DNA of 64,000 nucleotides, from assembly GCA_022393335.1 (NCBI GenBank), contig JAJEKB010021191.1:1023646-1087645 (forward strand), written 5' to 3'. Position 1 is the first letter of the stretch. Each line of letters begins with the position of its first letter. Made by a program: the position numbers and the translations under genes. This document shows positions 1-11,931 of the stretch, piece by piece. The notes under the pieces were generated by a model. That model saw nothing but the letters and a program-made list of their open reading frames with translations, had not been told where the DNA came from and ran no database searches. Source of the DNA: Macrotrachela quadricornifera (taxonomy: Eukaryota > Rotifera > Eurotatoria > Philodinida > Philodinidae).

Positions 1-582
1 TTTCTATTACACCTTTTAACTTCATATGGAACCATCTTGGAGAGCCATAAGGTTTCATATTTTCTTGCGGAACCTCTTTTCGTTGTACAGAACTTAGAAG
101 ACAGTTCGCAAAAGATGTTTCGGGACGTATCCGTGATCAAACCGTTTTTAGATTTCGTAGACTTTGAAAATCAATTCTTTGGATTTGTCAACGCATTTGG
201 AAGCTTTCAGACAGTCACAAAACTATTTTGATAGGTTCGTTCAAATGATTTTATTTTATTAGAATGTGCACTCAACTTCGGTCTGGGGACCTAGTTCTAT
301 GCTTGAATATCATTCTAAAAAAGTCAAGAATATAACAGTTATTTCAATTTTCTGCTCTCACACGTTGGAAACTGTTAAAAGTATATATAAGAAGAGGTAA
401 ACAGCGTACTTGCTATTTCAAGTAACTTCAGGATATTCAATGTTACTTGAAAAAGATTTCGATGCAGTTAGTAGTTGCCTAGAACCATTTCAAGTCATTT
501 TCAGGTACCCAAAGTTAGCCGAAGTTCCTAGTCCGTTTATATTGCTTATGTACTATGCTGTTTCAAGCTATTGTAAGCACTG
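1..582. other. intergenic, nothing recognised
   Basis: No open frame here resembles a protein family, and no clear repeat or RNA is visible. A 64-residue open frame on the plus strand has no recognisable motif. Confidence 0.5.
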
Positions 583-1229
583 AGTGCATCCATAGGAAAT
601 CGTCACCCGATTCGATGACCTCTTCGGAAGGTGAAGCAACTTTCAGAGTTTGTAGGACATTTTATGCTGATCATTTTCTTAGAAACTACTTCTGATTCAT
701 CAAAATTTATTGGTCCGAAATAACAATGACTTTCATTCTCTTCAAGATGATGGTTGAAAAACTATCGTAAATAATGCATCTTGTAGAGGAAGTTCTGCTC
801 TGCAAAACTATTTATATGGAAAATCTGATTCGTCTCATTTCTGTGACCGAGATTTTCATCTACTTTTGATGAGTCCTCCTGAATAGTATGCAGCGTATGG
901 TACCGGAAACGTTTTCTTATTTTCTACATATCTAAATATAGTTTCTCCGCGGGAATCAGAAAATGTTATTGGATTGACATTTTGAACAATATTTAACGCA
1001 GTTTCATGAGTTTCTCTATAATACGTCGATCTTTCGTTTTTGTAAAAAATCCAAAAAAGATTCTGAGATATCAGTAGCTTTTTGACAATATCTCTGCGAG
1101 AAAAGAGTCTAATCAGAAGTAGTTTTTAAGAAAATGATCAGCATAAAATGTCCTACAAACTCTGAAAGTTGCTTCAGCTTCTGAGAAGGTCATCGAATTG
1201 ACTGACGATTTCTCATGGACACATCCTAC
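583..1229. mobile_element. foldback/MITE-like element with ~115-bp terminal inverted repeats
   Basis: The segment at about 583-703 reappears as reverse complement at about 1108-1229, with roughly 90 percent identity by eye. A core containing AACTTTCAGAGTTTGTAGGA (plus strand, near 640) is found inverted near 1160. The ~400-bp centre has no coding potential I recognise. Long inverted repeats around a non-coding core are typical of non-autonomous DNA transposons. I could not define a target-site duplication, so the superfamily is open. Confidence 0.7.
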
Positions 1230-1866
1230 TATAGTTTTCCTCCATAAAGTTTGCAGGATATTGTGAGAAGCGAACACTAAAGCGAAGCCCATTTCATAGA
1301 GAATTCTAAATATAACACAAAGTGAAATGTAAATAAAACAATTTAAAGAGTCGAATCGTCGCAGAATGGAAGAATATGAAAAACATGAACTGAACTCTTC
1401 TACGAGAACAGGAACAACGAAAAAAAGTTTGTATAAAAGAGAAAGTCTTAGTATCGTAAAAAAGTATCTGTTGGCATTCTATCTCACGCATACGAATTGC
1501 GTCGTCTACTCACCTAGATCACTCAATCCGATGTTCGATCCTGTAGAATCCAACTATTCGACAGAATCCTATAGGATTCTGTTGGATAGTCGGATCTTAT
1601 AAGACCACGCAGGATCCAACGTCGGATTCGTGCACATGAACACTTCTCTATTATTATCCTAAAATATAGAAGACCAAAACGCACGCGTTATTAATGAGTT
1701 AGAGATTTCGAAACTTGAGATGAAGTCTCAATTGATCTTGCTTCCTGCCATTTCAAGTAGTTTTAAACCAGAAGAACAAGACGACAACAATGATTCTACA
1801 TTAACTTCATACTAAAGAGAAAATGAGGGGTAAACGTATCGATACAAACGGGTTCACATTAGAAGT
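1230..1866. other. intergenic with a palindromic stem
   Basis: No gene is recognised. A perfect 20-bp palindrome, CAGAATCCTATAGGATTCTG, sits at 1562-1581. Imperfect outward pairing (TATCCAACAG against CCAACTATTC) extends the potential stem. It is probably the centre of a decayed foldback element. Confidence 0.45.
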
Positions 1867-2070
1867 GAGAGTGAAAAAGAAATGTGATAGTCTGTAGACT
1901 GTTCAGTGTGAAAGGAAAAAGAAAAATGGTCAGTGAACAAACGTTCGTAGAGAGAGTGAAAGAGAAATGTAATAGTCTATTGGCTGTTCAATGTCAAAGA
2001 AAAAAGAAAAAAGGTCAGTGAAGAAACATTCGTAGAGAGAGTGAAATAGAAATGTAATAGTCTGTTGATG
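1867..2070. repeat. degenerate 85-bp tandem repeat
   Basis: The motif GAGAGTGAAA followed by A-rich sequence and TGTTCA begins at 1867, 1952 and 2037, a constant spacing of 85 bp. A further diverged copy lies apart at about 2565-2660. The array does not stay open in any frame, so it is a minisatellite rather than a coding repeat. Confidence 0.7.
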
Positions 2071-2689
2071 TGCTGGAAAAAGATCGAAAGGAAAAATGTC
2101 GAAAAATTAAAATCGAAGTGAAAAAGTATAAAAATCGGTAAATAAAGGAAAAAAAATGATGTTCCCAATAAATCGTGACCCAAGCACCTATAGTTGTTTG
2201 GTATTTTTCCTGTCATTCTATTAGTCTAAATTTGCAACTACCACTAATGGAGATGAGTAATTGTCAGAGGATGATATATATCACCCTCTCCTCTTACATG
2301 ACTACCTTCTCTTTCGAGTCTCAACATATATATCTTTTCTGTTCTCTACGGAATATTCAGATGGTTTATCGTTTACAGTTGCTAAAAAAAATGACACTTG
2401 AATTTTTTATTTTTTATCTCTTAACTCATATTCGATCTATATCACAGTGTTAGTATCATCTCATACAATAAATTATCGTCATTTCTAGTTAGAATTAAAA
2501 AAATAATTTTCGATCATTGTCCACGTCGATATTTTTTTTCGACATTTTTTCTTTCGACCTTTCTACGGCCAACCAGTCTGTCGACTGTTCAGTATGAACG
2601 GAAAAAGAAAAAAGATCACTGAGCAAACATTCGTAGGGAGAGTGAAAGAGAAATGTAATCCAATTGAAAACAAATTAATCTATATAACT

Positions 2690-3175
2690 AAATAGTCAAC
2701 TTCTTACTGGATTACAACAACTATTTAATGAACGTGGTGAGACTGAACAAGTTCAACTCATCACAATCGCATCAAATGAATGGGATCGGGCAAAGATTCA
2801 AAGCTGATATGTAGCATTGAATTTTCTAGCTGTTGATGTGAATCCAATTGATGTTAGCGCTACAAAACGACATGAAAGTTTTTTTTTAACAGGTTTGATT
2901 TGGCAGAACATCAAGCACGTCGAGCTGTTGTACTTCGAGATTATGAGTAAATTCTTGTCTATCCTCAGTATTTTCGAGGCAATTTTTCTCTTTCCGAAGG
3001 CGTCATTTATAGCGTTGCCCAATTTTATCGTGAAGGTGGAATCAGCCGCATGTCGGCGAACTTGAAGGATTCACCCTAAATCAACAAAAGTTCAGTGCCG
3101 ATTCATTTCATAAATATGACTCTTTTGGAAGTATTTCAAACGTCTGAGAAGCACTTTTCCGATACTGTCTCGAGG
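2690..3175 (+). pseudogene. decayed fragment of a transposon-associated DNA-binding-like protein
   Basis: Two blocks translate into protein-like sequence. The first (about 2692-2805) reads QLLTGLQQLF ... ASNEWDRAKI. The second, after a possible AG acceptor near 2892, reads EHQARRAVVL ... YPQYFRGNFS and then FYREGGISRM. An in-frame stop replaces a residue near 2932 (DYE-stop-ILVYP), another stop follows near 3077, and no start codon is seen. The order of blocks resembles a family I remember from eukaryotic repeat-derived proteins, in which a helix-turn-helix-like part is followed by a YPQYFRGN-type motif. I cannot give a verified family name. Confidence 0.5.
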
Positions 3176-3201
3176 TCAATTTTCCATTCACTCTGAATGC
3201 C

Positions 3202-3500
3202 ATGGCAAGTTCCTATTTCCAGGAAATTCAAATAAGTCACTACTTAATGAATTGCACAGAAATTCAAATTGTAGTGTAGGATAGACAAAATTAGACAATA
3301 GATGCACAGTTTTTAAACAGGATGTGATGAGATGAGATGACATGGGGTGGAGTTGAATGACATAAAATTTCCCATCGCATCCTATTTAAAAATTACACAT
3401 CTATTGTCTAGTTCTGTCAATCCTACTCTACAATGTAAATTTTCATGAAATTCATTGAGTAGTGACTTATTTGAATTTCCTGGAAATAGGAGCTTGCCAT
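3202..3500. mobile_element. 299-bp foldback MITE
   Basis: The element begins with ATGGCAAG and ends with CTTGCCAT. The ~125 bp on each side are reverse complements with few mismatches, including TTTCCAGGAAATTCAAATAA on the left (plus) and its complement on the right. Only a short GA-rich loop separates the arms. It has no coding capacity. The target-site duplication is unclear. Confidence 0.75.
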
Positions 3501-4866
3501 CACATGTCACTCTGGCCTCGTGTAGTAAAGATCAGCTTATCTCGCGATATGTGCATGTGTATAAAATATGAGAACATGAATCTTTTATTACAAATACGTG
3601 TAGCTGTCTTATGACCTTACTTGTAATTTGTGTCTGAATTCTACTATAGGCTTAGAATTTTGAGCAGTTATCCTATTCCGTAATGTTGAACATTCCGAAA
3701 TCAGCTCCTCCCAGTTTCGGGTTTGAAAATCTTTAAAAGCGCTCAAAGTAGTTTTTGCGAGTTTCTTTTTAAAATAATCACTACAATTGAACAAAGACAA
3801 ACTTCAAAGAACTGTTCCTACAGTTTCTAGAAAAACGATTTTTCCTCATCTAGAAAACAAAGTTCAATATTTTCCATACCACTGCCCATCGGGAAAGTGT
3901 TCCGTGACGAGAGTCCCATTTTCATAAGTAAATTTAGTATAACTCATTAATTATCAGAAATTATTGATTCAAATTTTTATCAAATACTATTTGCAGTAGT
4001 TTTTCTATTTCCTGAAATTTTCATCCAAATTTGTTGTATCATTTAGAAGATAGATTTCGGAGGAGAGAGCTCCTCCTTGATTATATCAAATGAATGAGTT
4101 GGACATAGATATATTTGGAAAATAAATAAAAATTCGAAATAACTCTCTTTGAAGCTTGCAATTAAGCTTTTAGCAGGATATTCTTCCGTTGAGTCGATTC
4201 ACTGCATGTATAAAGGGATTATAGTCTCTTGTGTCTTATGGTAACTTAGTTGCCATATGGTAATTCCAAGTCGAAAACGTTTTCAATATCCATTCATATG
4301 AAGACAATGCGTTTTTATAAACTATAAAACTATGAAAGGTTTCGTAGAGATTACATCCAAACTTTACATACACTCCAAAACTTGTGAGCAAAATACACAA
4401 CTATCTAAATTTAGCGAAAGATACATAAAACCCATTCTAGTTTTCATAGATGTGCTTCAAAACCTTAAGAGATCTGCAAAATTTCGAAAAGTAGCGGATA
4501 GATATGCTGGAACCGTTTTTCAGTTCTCAGAATCTAAAATAATTCAATACAGAGCAGCAGAATTTTTACGACTAAGTAGGATACTTATATTTTTTAAAGT
4601 GTTGCCATTTTATCCGTCGTTTGTTTGCCTTTGGATATGTATATTTTTTAGGCCATATTTTCTAAGTTTATAGACATCAAATTCAAGTAAATATCAATAT
4701 CACTCGACAATTATAACGTAAAAAAATGAAGAAATAAACAAAAAAAATTCAAAAATAAAAAAACAAATAAAGAACACATTTCTGTTCTTTTTCAAATTAT
4801 TCATGAATACGAAAATGTGTTAGTGCTTTGAATTTATTTTAATAGTATATATCTTCATATATTCAT
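3501..4866. other. intergenic; 3' flank of the coiled-coil gene
   Basis: Positions 3501-4690 hold short open frames without recognisable motifs; a 113-codon frame at 4332-4673 matches nothing I know. Positions 4690-4866 are the 3' flank of the gene on the complementary strand. They are clearly related to 31964-32130, including an AATAAA-like signal just past the stop codon. Confidence 0.5.
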
Positions 4867-7800
4867 TCAACATCGATTTTGATTGTATTGTTGTTGATAA
4901 TTATAGTTACACGAATAATCTCGATCAACATTTTCATGAATTATATTCATTTTATTCGATGAATAATTTGCTATTTTATCTTTTGCTACTCTCATTTGTC
5001 GATTTTTACTATTGAGATCGAATGCTCTTTCAGATATATTTCTACGCACATCAGTGAATTGTTGACTTGCATCGGTAATTTGTTGATCAATAGTAGCTTT
5101 TAAGTCTATTCGATGTTGAATATTTCGTGTGTGTTGATCATGTTTATTCTTTATATTATCATATACTCTTTGTTTATCAATAATATTCTTTTCATAACGA
5201 TCAATTTCCATTTGTTTACTACGAATATCATTTTCTGAATCACGAAATTTTTGTTCAGCAATTGATTTAGTTTCTTCTTGTTTTTGTATATCTCGATTAA
5301 GATTTGTTATTTTTCCATTAATATTATTGAGTTGCTGTCGATTATGATTTAATTGTGTTTTGATATTATCAAGTTGTTGTTGTGTTCTTAAACGTTCATT
5401 TTTTTTCAAAGATAATTCATTTTCCCGATGTTCAAGTTGTGTTTCAAACTTAGATAATTTTATTTTCTTACCATCTAATGTTTGTTGTTTAATATCTAAA
5501 TCATCATTTAAACGTTTCAAATCTGATTTAAATTGTTTTTTATCATTTTCAAGTTTTTTCAATTCTTTTTCTAATCTTGATAGATCTCGTTCACATTTGA
5601 TTTTTTCTTGTTGTGCTGTTTGTAATTTTTCTTCTTCTTTACGTTTATCATTTTCTAATTCTTGAATTAACTTGTTGCACATATTTATATTTTCTTGAAT
5701 ATTTCCAAGTTGATTTCCAGCATTCATCAATTGTTGTTGTTTTTCACGTAATCTTTTTTCTTGTTCTTTGAGATTTATTTCTTGTGTTTTTGATTCATTT
5801 CTTTTTGTTTTTTCTTCATTTTGACTTTGAGTTAGATTATTTTTCTTATCATTTAATGTTGTCTGTTTGTTATCTCTCGTTTGACAAAAATCGGTCAATT
5901 GTTTGTTTATTTCATTTTGATTATTAGTCAATGTTGTCTTTTTCTCGTCTAGTTCTTTTACTTCCGTTTTCAAATGTCTGATTTGTTGACTTTGTTTTTC
6001 TAGCGTATTCATTTTGTTTGTCAATGCTTTTTCTTTTGTTTCTAATTGTTTTTCAACATTCTCACATTGTTTTTGTAGATCATTGGGTTTAGCTTCAGTT
6101 GTTTTGATCTTTTCTTCTTGCTGTTGGATTTTCTTTTTTGTTTCATCGACTTTAGCTTTTTGTTGTTTCAATTGTTCTTGTTTTGTATTCAATGTACTTC
6201 GTTCTTTTAATAGGTTAGTCTCAGCTTGAACTCGGTTCTGTACTGCAATTATCCGCTCTTGAGTTTTAATTTTTAGAGTTGCTTTACGGGTAGTTAATAT
6301 TCCTTTCTGTGTAGCTACCCTCGCTTTGCATACTGTAACATGAGCTTTAGCTGCAGCTACAGCTGCTGGTAAGACAACGCTTGTAGCAAGAGCTGCAACT
6401 AATTCTGCTTCAGCAACTACTAATTCCGCTTCAGCTTCAGCTAATTGCAATTGTGTCATCTGGACTTCAATATTAGCTTGCTGTTCGGCAGCTTTGGCAG
6501 TTTGTTCTTCCATCTGACATTGTCTTAACTTTTGTTCAGCTGCTCTTACAACTTGTTCTTGATGTGTTACTTCTCGTTCAGCTTGACGTTGTCGTTCCTC
6601 TTCGGTTTTCAGTTCTTGTTTGTATTCATTCAATGTCTTCTTTTCATTCTCTAATTGTCTTTCACACTCACTTCTCTCTTTTTTCAATTTATCTAATTGT
6701 CCTTTTAAGTTTGTTATTTCATTTTCTAATTTTTTTATTTGACTTTCTGTTTGTTTTTTCTCATTTTCGACTTTTGTTTGTTCATTTTTCTTTTTTTCGA
6801 GTTGTTGATCGACTTGTTCTAATTCATCCTGAACTTTTTTCAGTTCATTTTCTTTTTCTTTGATCTTGTCACTAAAAGGATAGACAACGAAAGATAAATG
6901 ATTCATATGGAATGGATTTATTATGTGCTCTGTAGCTTCTTCATTGCTAAACGGGAACAAGCCTTAACAAGAAAAATATACTTGCATATACAATTGATAC
7001 TTCTAAGAAAATGAGTACATGTCTAATTCGAGTTTGAAAATAAATAAAATTTTCAAGGAATTCATTTCTCGTTCATACCTACGGCCAAAGATAATGTTTC
7101 TCTTATTTATAATTATAATTCAAATTACCTCATCTATATGAATCTAGCGAAAATTTTTAATTTCATTTAGAATTACATTCCAGACCATCGTAATGATGGT
7201 TATCGTAGGCATATTTGATGATTCTGTTATTGTGTTACAGTAAGCGAGTATTTAATTGCAAATTTCTATTTACAACAAATTCATTCATCTCCGTTTCTCA
7301 CGGAAAATATCGATTACCTACTCAGATCATAATCCTACCGTCACCCTCACCTCAAATTCAACTAATTTATTATTCTTTTACCTAGTCGCCTATTCAAGTA
7401 TGCGACTATTATGACCACGTAGGACGACATCTCCGAAGCCTTTGCAAAGTCAGCCTAACGACGTACTAGTTCATTTTCAGACTCATCCTCATTTAACCAT
7501 ACGCCCTCTAATTTCGTTTAATCATTCCCTGTATTAAATGAGACGCCCTCCGATTTCGCTATCCCCTCACCCTCAAGAACATTTTTGTTACCATGAATTT
7601 TAATCAACTTTTCTTCCATCATTACTCAGTTTTTTCTAAGAACCCAATTTAAAGACCTTTTTTAGTCTTTATCTTGTGTTTCTATAGTTGAAGTAATAGG
7701 CGGATATGCGAATTTAACTGCTAATTATTATATTCATGAACTTTACATAAGAGAAGTAATTCGAATTATAATTATAAACGGAAAACTTTACCTATCGTTG

Positions 7801-9492
7801 ATATTTTTTGAGTTTAATGCCAGTTCCAAATTTTTTTTTATTGATTTTTAAAGTAACTTTATGTTACTAAGCCGTCATTTAGAGGGGTTCACGAAAAATA
7901 AGAATTATCCTGGTTTACTCTTCCCTATACTATGTGTCATCTCTTACTCCCTTTAGTCCTTTTACCCCTTTTAGGCCCTTCGGTCCCTTTACTTCGTTTA
8001 GCCGTCTAAGATATTTCACCCACACTTTCACCTTCATCCTCATCATCTTCATTATCAACAAATCAAAGGGACTAAAAACAGAAACATATGACATGTTCTA
8101 TATAGAAAAGTAAACCACGTTAATTTTTATTTTTTGTGAGCCTATGGGATGCTGCTATCATTTTCCCTCATGTTCAAGTGTCGCTATGAAAATCTCAATA
8201 AATCCTCATCGTCAGATTGTTGCATATGTAATAACTGTTTGGATTATGGTAAATTTTAATACTTTCGAACTGAAGTCACTACATAGCTTGAGTGAGTGTT
8301 AGAGAGTAGTTTTTACTTGTAGTCGTCTCTCATTGCTTTGAAAATATTTCATCCCTTATTGATTATTACCTTCCTCACAAAAATGACAATTAGTTCCTCT
8401 TATTTGTCTTAGAAAGCTAAACTATTTCATCGATCTCCAAACAAACATTTGATGAATTATTCAAAGTAATAAATTTCGTCTTTCAACTTACTCTAATATT
8501 TTCATTTCTTTCTCCAATGTTCTAATTTCATGTTTTAGTGTTCTTATATTTTGTTTTAATGTTTCCAACTCTCGCTTCAGTTCAGTAATTTGTGCTTTTG
8601 TTTGATCAATTTGTGTTTCTATTTCTTGAAGTTCTTTTTTCGTTTTATCAACTAATTCTTGAGTTTCTTTTAGTTCTTTTTCTAAGTCTTTTTTGTATTG
8701 TTCAAGTTCTTCTTTTCGATTACGTTTCATATCAATGACTTGTTCGATTCGTTTGATCATATCTTTAATTTGATTTATTTTTGCTTCAATTTCATCTAAT
8801 TTTTGTTGATATTCTTGAATTTTTCTTTCAGTTTCTTCAAGTTTTCTTTCTATCTTAGCCAATTCTGTTTGTAAGTCTTGAATTTGTTTTTCAATACTTT
8901 GAATTTCTTGTTGTAATTGTTGAATTTCTTCTTGTAAACGTTCAATCTGAGTTTTAAGTTCTTGCATTTGATGTTCAATTTGTTGTATTTGATGATTGAT
9001 TTCTTCTATTTGTCTTTCTATTTGTTGACGTAATTCTTCTAGATGTTCACGTTGTTCTTCAAGTTCTTGTTTTCGATTTTCTAATTGTTGAAGTTGAATT
9101 TTCAATTGTTCAAGACGTTGTGTTTCTTGCCGAAATTCTTGTTCTAATCGATCTCGTTCTTGTTCCTTAATTAGAAGTTCATTTTTTAGACGTTGTTGTT
9201 CATCTTTCAGAACATTTAATTCTTCTTCTAATTGTTGTATTTCAGCATTTAAACGTTTCGCTTCTTCTTCTAGTTTTTTAATTTCATTTTCATAATCTTT
9301 CGATTGTTGTTTTAAATTATTGATTTGTTTTTGTAATTCTTGTTCTTTCTCTTTATCTAATCGTTGTTGATTGTTGAGAGTTTCAATATCAGCATCAATT
9401 TGTTGAATTAATCGATTATGTTCATCGATATTATAGTCAGTTGTATTTTGTATATTGTCTTGATAATCATTGTTCATATATGAACTTGCCAT
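4867..9492 (-). CDS. long coiled-coil protein, two exons, ~1001 aa
   Basis: Exon 1 is complement 8492-9492 and exon 2 complement 4867-6871, joined by a 1619-nt phase-2 intron (donor GTAAGT, acceptor TTTTAG). The open frame extending upstream of exon 2 to 6960 is intron sequence. The start MASSYMNNDY is conserved in the second copy. Almost the whole protein is Glu/Gln/Lys/Asn-rich heptad sequence, so a parallel coiled-coil rod is expected. There is no signal peptide. Around residues 480-520 the heptads give way to an Ala/Val/Leu-rich stretch with a proline (ELVAALATSVVLPAAVAAAK), which the second copy lacks. The C-terminus (about the last 30 residues) is Asn/Tyr/Gln-rich. I do not recognise a specific family; a structural or cytoskeleton-associated role is only inferred. 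This copy appears intact. Confidence 0.8.
7341..7576. repeat. two short CCCTCA hexamer tracts in the intron
   Basis: TCACCCTCACCTC at about 7340 and CCCTCACCCTCAAG at 7564-7577 are reverse-strand forms of the TGAGGG hexamer that recurs across the window. The two tracts lie within the coiled-coil gene's intron. Confidence 0.45.
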
Positions 9493-9890
9493 TATAAACT
9501 TTGTTATAATCTAGTCGCTTCTAAACAATAAGAGAATACAATAGCAATGCTGTTCTATATATAATTAGTGAAAATGAGTAAGAGAAGTGAAAGAATTTTT
9601 TCACATCCTCATGGAGAAAAACCATAGTCAAGATAAAAGTCGTTTTCCTTTCGTAATATATGACATAAGGTTGGAAGAAAGAAAGAGAAGAATCCCGCTT
9701 TTATCAGTTACTTCTGGTTTTTTCCTTTTTGATATATATCTAAAGTGTGTTTGCTTTTTTGAAATCAACTCTGAAAAACCCTTAGAGTAGTAGAATATAT
9801 AGTGTTTTTTTTTCGTCATGAAGAACAAAGCATTGAGAGAACGAAAAAACGACACGAAGACATGAGATAAGGAAGAGAGGAGTTGTCGTT

Positions 9891-10685
9891 TATAGGTTTA
9901 AAAAAGTGATGACGAATACATTAAATTAAGTGTATGCTTTGTATGTGTAGGTATGCAGTGAACTCAAACTGGTTTGGAGTTCGGATTGGTCCTGAGAGCG
10001 TATGAATTGGAGTTCGGTTGCGGAGGCTCCTAAACAGTGCGGATTCATTTAGTGATATCTAAAAGTGATTAATTACCTTTTTGGCTTTTGTATGAAAGGT
10101 TCAAAAGATTTTTCTTTTTGGTTTGAATGATAGAGAACATAGCGCTTTTTTTATGCTATATCATCCTTATTTAAAAGCTCTAAGAAAAACTATTTTTATA
10201 TAAAACGAAACTATTAGTGAAGATAAATTAAATTCTCATGCTTAACATCTCAATTTTCAATACTTGATTGTATCACAAATGCAAAATACACTGCAAGATA
10301 CGGGCGGAAAACTGTATAACCTCACCCTCCCCAGAATAAACGGCCATGATCTCATACTGCGTCTTCACACATCGTTAGTTTTTCGATGGCCTTCTATCGA
10401 GGTTGAGTTTTTAATACCTTATTAATATCTAATTAATAAATAGGCAACCATTATTTCGTGCGTAACCTTTTAACAGAACTGACGAAATTTTGCTCAGGCA
10501 TGACCTTCTAGTAGAGATGGCCTACTATTTTGGAGAGGGTTTTAATTTACATAAGATTGATTATTTTATGTACGAAAACAAGCAAAAATGTCTCCTCAAT
10601 ATGACAAGAATCGATTGTTAAGAAATTGAAAACTGTTCTCACAGAATGTTACCTTGTTTGAAAATCAGAATTATACAATTAAACC
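9891..10685. other. intergenic, nothing coding
   Basis: No recognisable coding sequence. A short CTCACCCTCCCC tract at 10321-10332 belongs to the dispersed G-rich hexamer family. The remainder is low-complexity AT-rich sequence. Confidence 0.45.
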
Positions 10686-11135
10686 CTAGTCGACTGTTCC
10701 CTACGAAATTCCAGGGAATTTCTGTTTATGAGTCTCCGGAGAGTTAATCAAAAAATGAAAGAATTTTTAACGAAATTTTCGTTGGGAGTCTAAAAAAGTC
10801 AGCTAGAAAATGAATAAGTCTGCAGAAATTGTTTTGGAAGTTGTCGAAAATCTCTAAGAGTTCCATTAAAAAATTCAGGGATTTTCTAGGGAGATCCTGA
10901 AAAATCCCAAGAGAATGTTCAGGGATTCCCTAAAAAATCCATGAAATTTTAAATGGATTCCTTAGATTTTCAACAAATCCCTAAAAATTTCTGTAGAGAT
11001 CTGTTTTTTTTTCTAGTCGACTTTTTGAGACTCTCGACGACAATTTCGCCAAAATTTTTTTCATTTTTAAATTAAATCCCCGGGGAGATTCATGGACAGG
11101 AATTCCCTGGGATTTCATTGGAGACAGTCGACTAG
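10686..11135. mobile_element. 450-bp MITE with CTAGTCGACTG ends
   Basis: The element starts CTAGTCGACTGTTCCC and ends with the complement, CAGTCGACTAG. Internal pairs such as CCAGGGAATTTC (left) against GGAATTCCCTGG (right) continue the inverted repeat. The centre is made of short AGGGATTTT-like units. It has no coding capacity. No convincing target-site duplication was found. Confidence 0.7.
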
Positions 11136-11931
11136 GAAAATCAGCTTTGTCATGTGAAATTTACAGCTCTTCATCTTACATCCGTTCATGGGTTCTTCTT
11201 TCTTAAAATAAAAGATCTTATTGATAAAAAGATGAAATGAAAGAAATGCATTTATCTTTATTACGTTTTGTTTTCGTATGACTGAAATTTGCTTCATTTT
11301 GAGAACAAAAATTGGAACTATAAGTAATCAGTCTTATTTAGATTATAGAGTTTTTCGCGTTGCATCTTGTGGTATATTTTGTATTTGTAATATAACTAAG
11401 TATGGAGGAATCCAAAATTAAGTTACAAAGCATAACGACTTCATTTGCCTCAACCAATAGTTAAATTTTATACAAAAATTGTTTCTTTCAAACTTCATTT
11501 TTATAGTCTTAGTTGCATAGGGACGAAATAGCACCTGAAAAAAGAATTTCTTTTTAAAGGAATTCATAGGAAAATTCACTCATGGTTTTGAGAAGTATTC
11601 GTATAACAAATCACTGAATGTTTGAAGTTCAAAGTCTGTGTCATGTTCAGTTTTACAGTCCTTTGGTTAGCAATTTCATTATACATCAGATTCTTGAAAA
11701 TTCACTACAGTCATCCACTGAGAGGGTTGCTGTGCAAAAGTTCAACTGAAAAACCTGAGAAAAATTAGGCCAGTAAAATGTGTAATACACCAATCGATGC
11801 GACTTTGTCTCTTTATTTTGGTTTTATGAAAAGTCACATAAAAAAATTATTCTTAATTGTTTCGTGATTAACGATATGTTAATGTTAATTATATTAAAAA
11901 CATTGTATTATTCAAAAGAAGAGGGAGAATT
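11136..11931. other. intergenic, 3' side of the AAA+ gene
   Basis: No gene is recognised. A segment near 11350-11380 (GTTTTTCGCGTTGCATCTTGTGG) resembles 46135-46160, so a dispersed repeat fragment is likely. Confidence 0.4.

Larger units (their letters stand above)
4690..9890 (-). repeat. left arm of a large inverted gene duplication
   Basis: This block is related, in inverted orientation, to 24520-32130. Shared parts are the ~400 bp upstream of the start codon, exon 1, the first ~190 bp of the intron, exon 2 and ~170 bp past the stop. Length differences come mostly from the intron (1.6 kb here, 3.8 kb in the other arm) and from a 217-bp MITE present only in the other arm. The arms are about 15 kb apart. 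This could be a true inverted segmental duplication or two homologous haplotypes placed on one scaffold. Confidence 0.85.

Noticed and set aside
4332..4673. 113-codon plus-strand frame as a gene
   Set aside because: No motif, no conserved copy and composition similar to neighbouring non-coding sequence; it cannot be supported.
5360..6863. Plus-strand open frames rich in Ser, Phe, Cys and Leu
   Set aside because: They are antisense shadows of the Gln/Glu/Lys-rich coiled-coil exon, as are 29994-30293 and 30025-30237 in the other copy.
6872..6960. N-terminal extension of the long minus-strand coiled-coil frame starting MFPFSNEEAT
   Set aside because: It lies upstream of a strong acceptor (TTTTAG), is absent from the other copy and is intron sequence.
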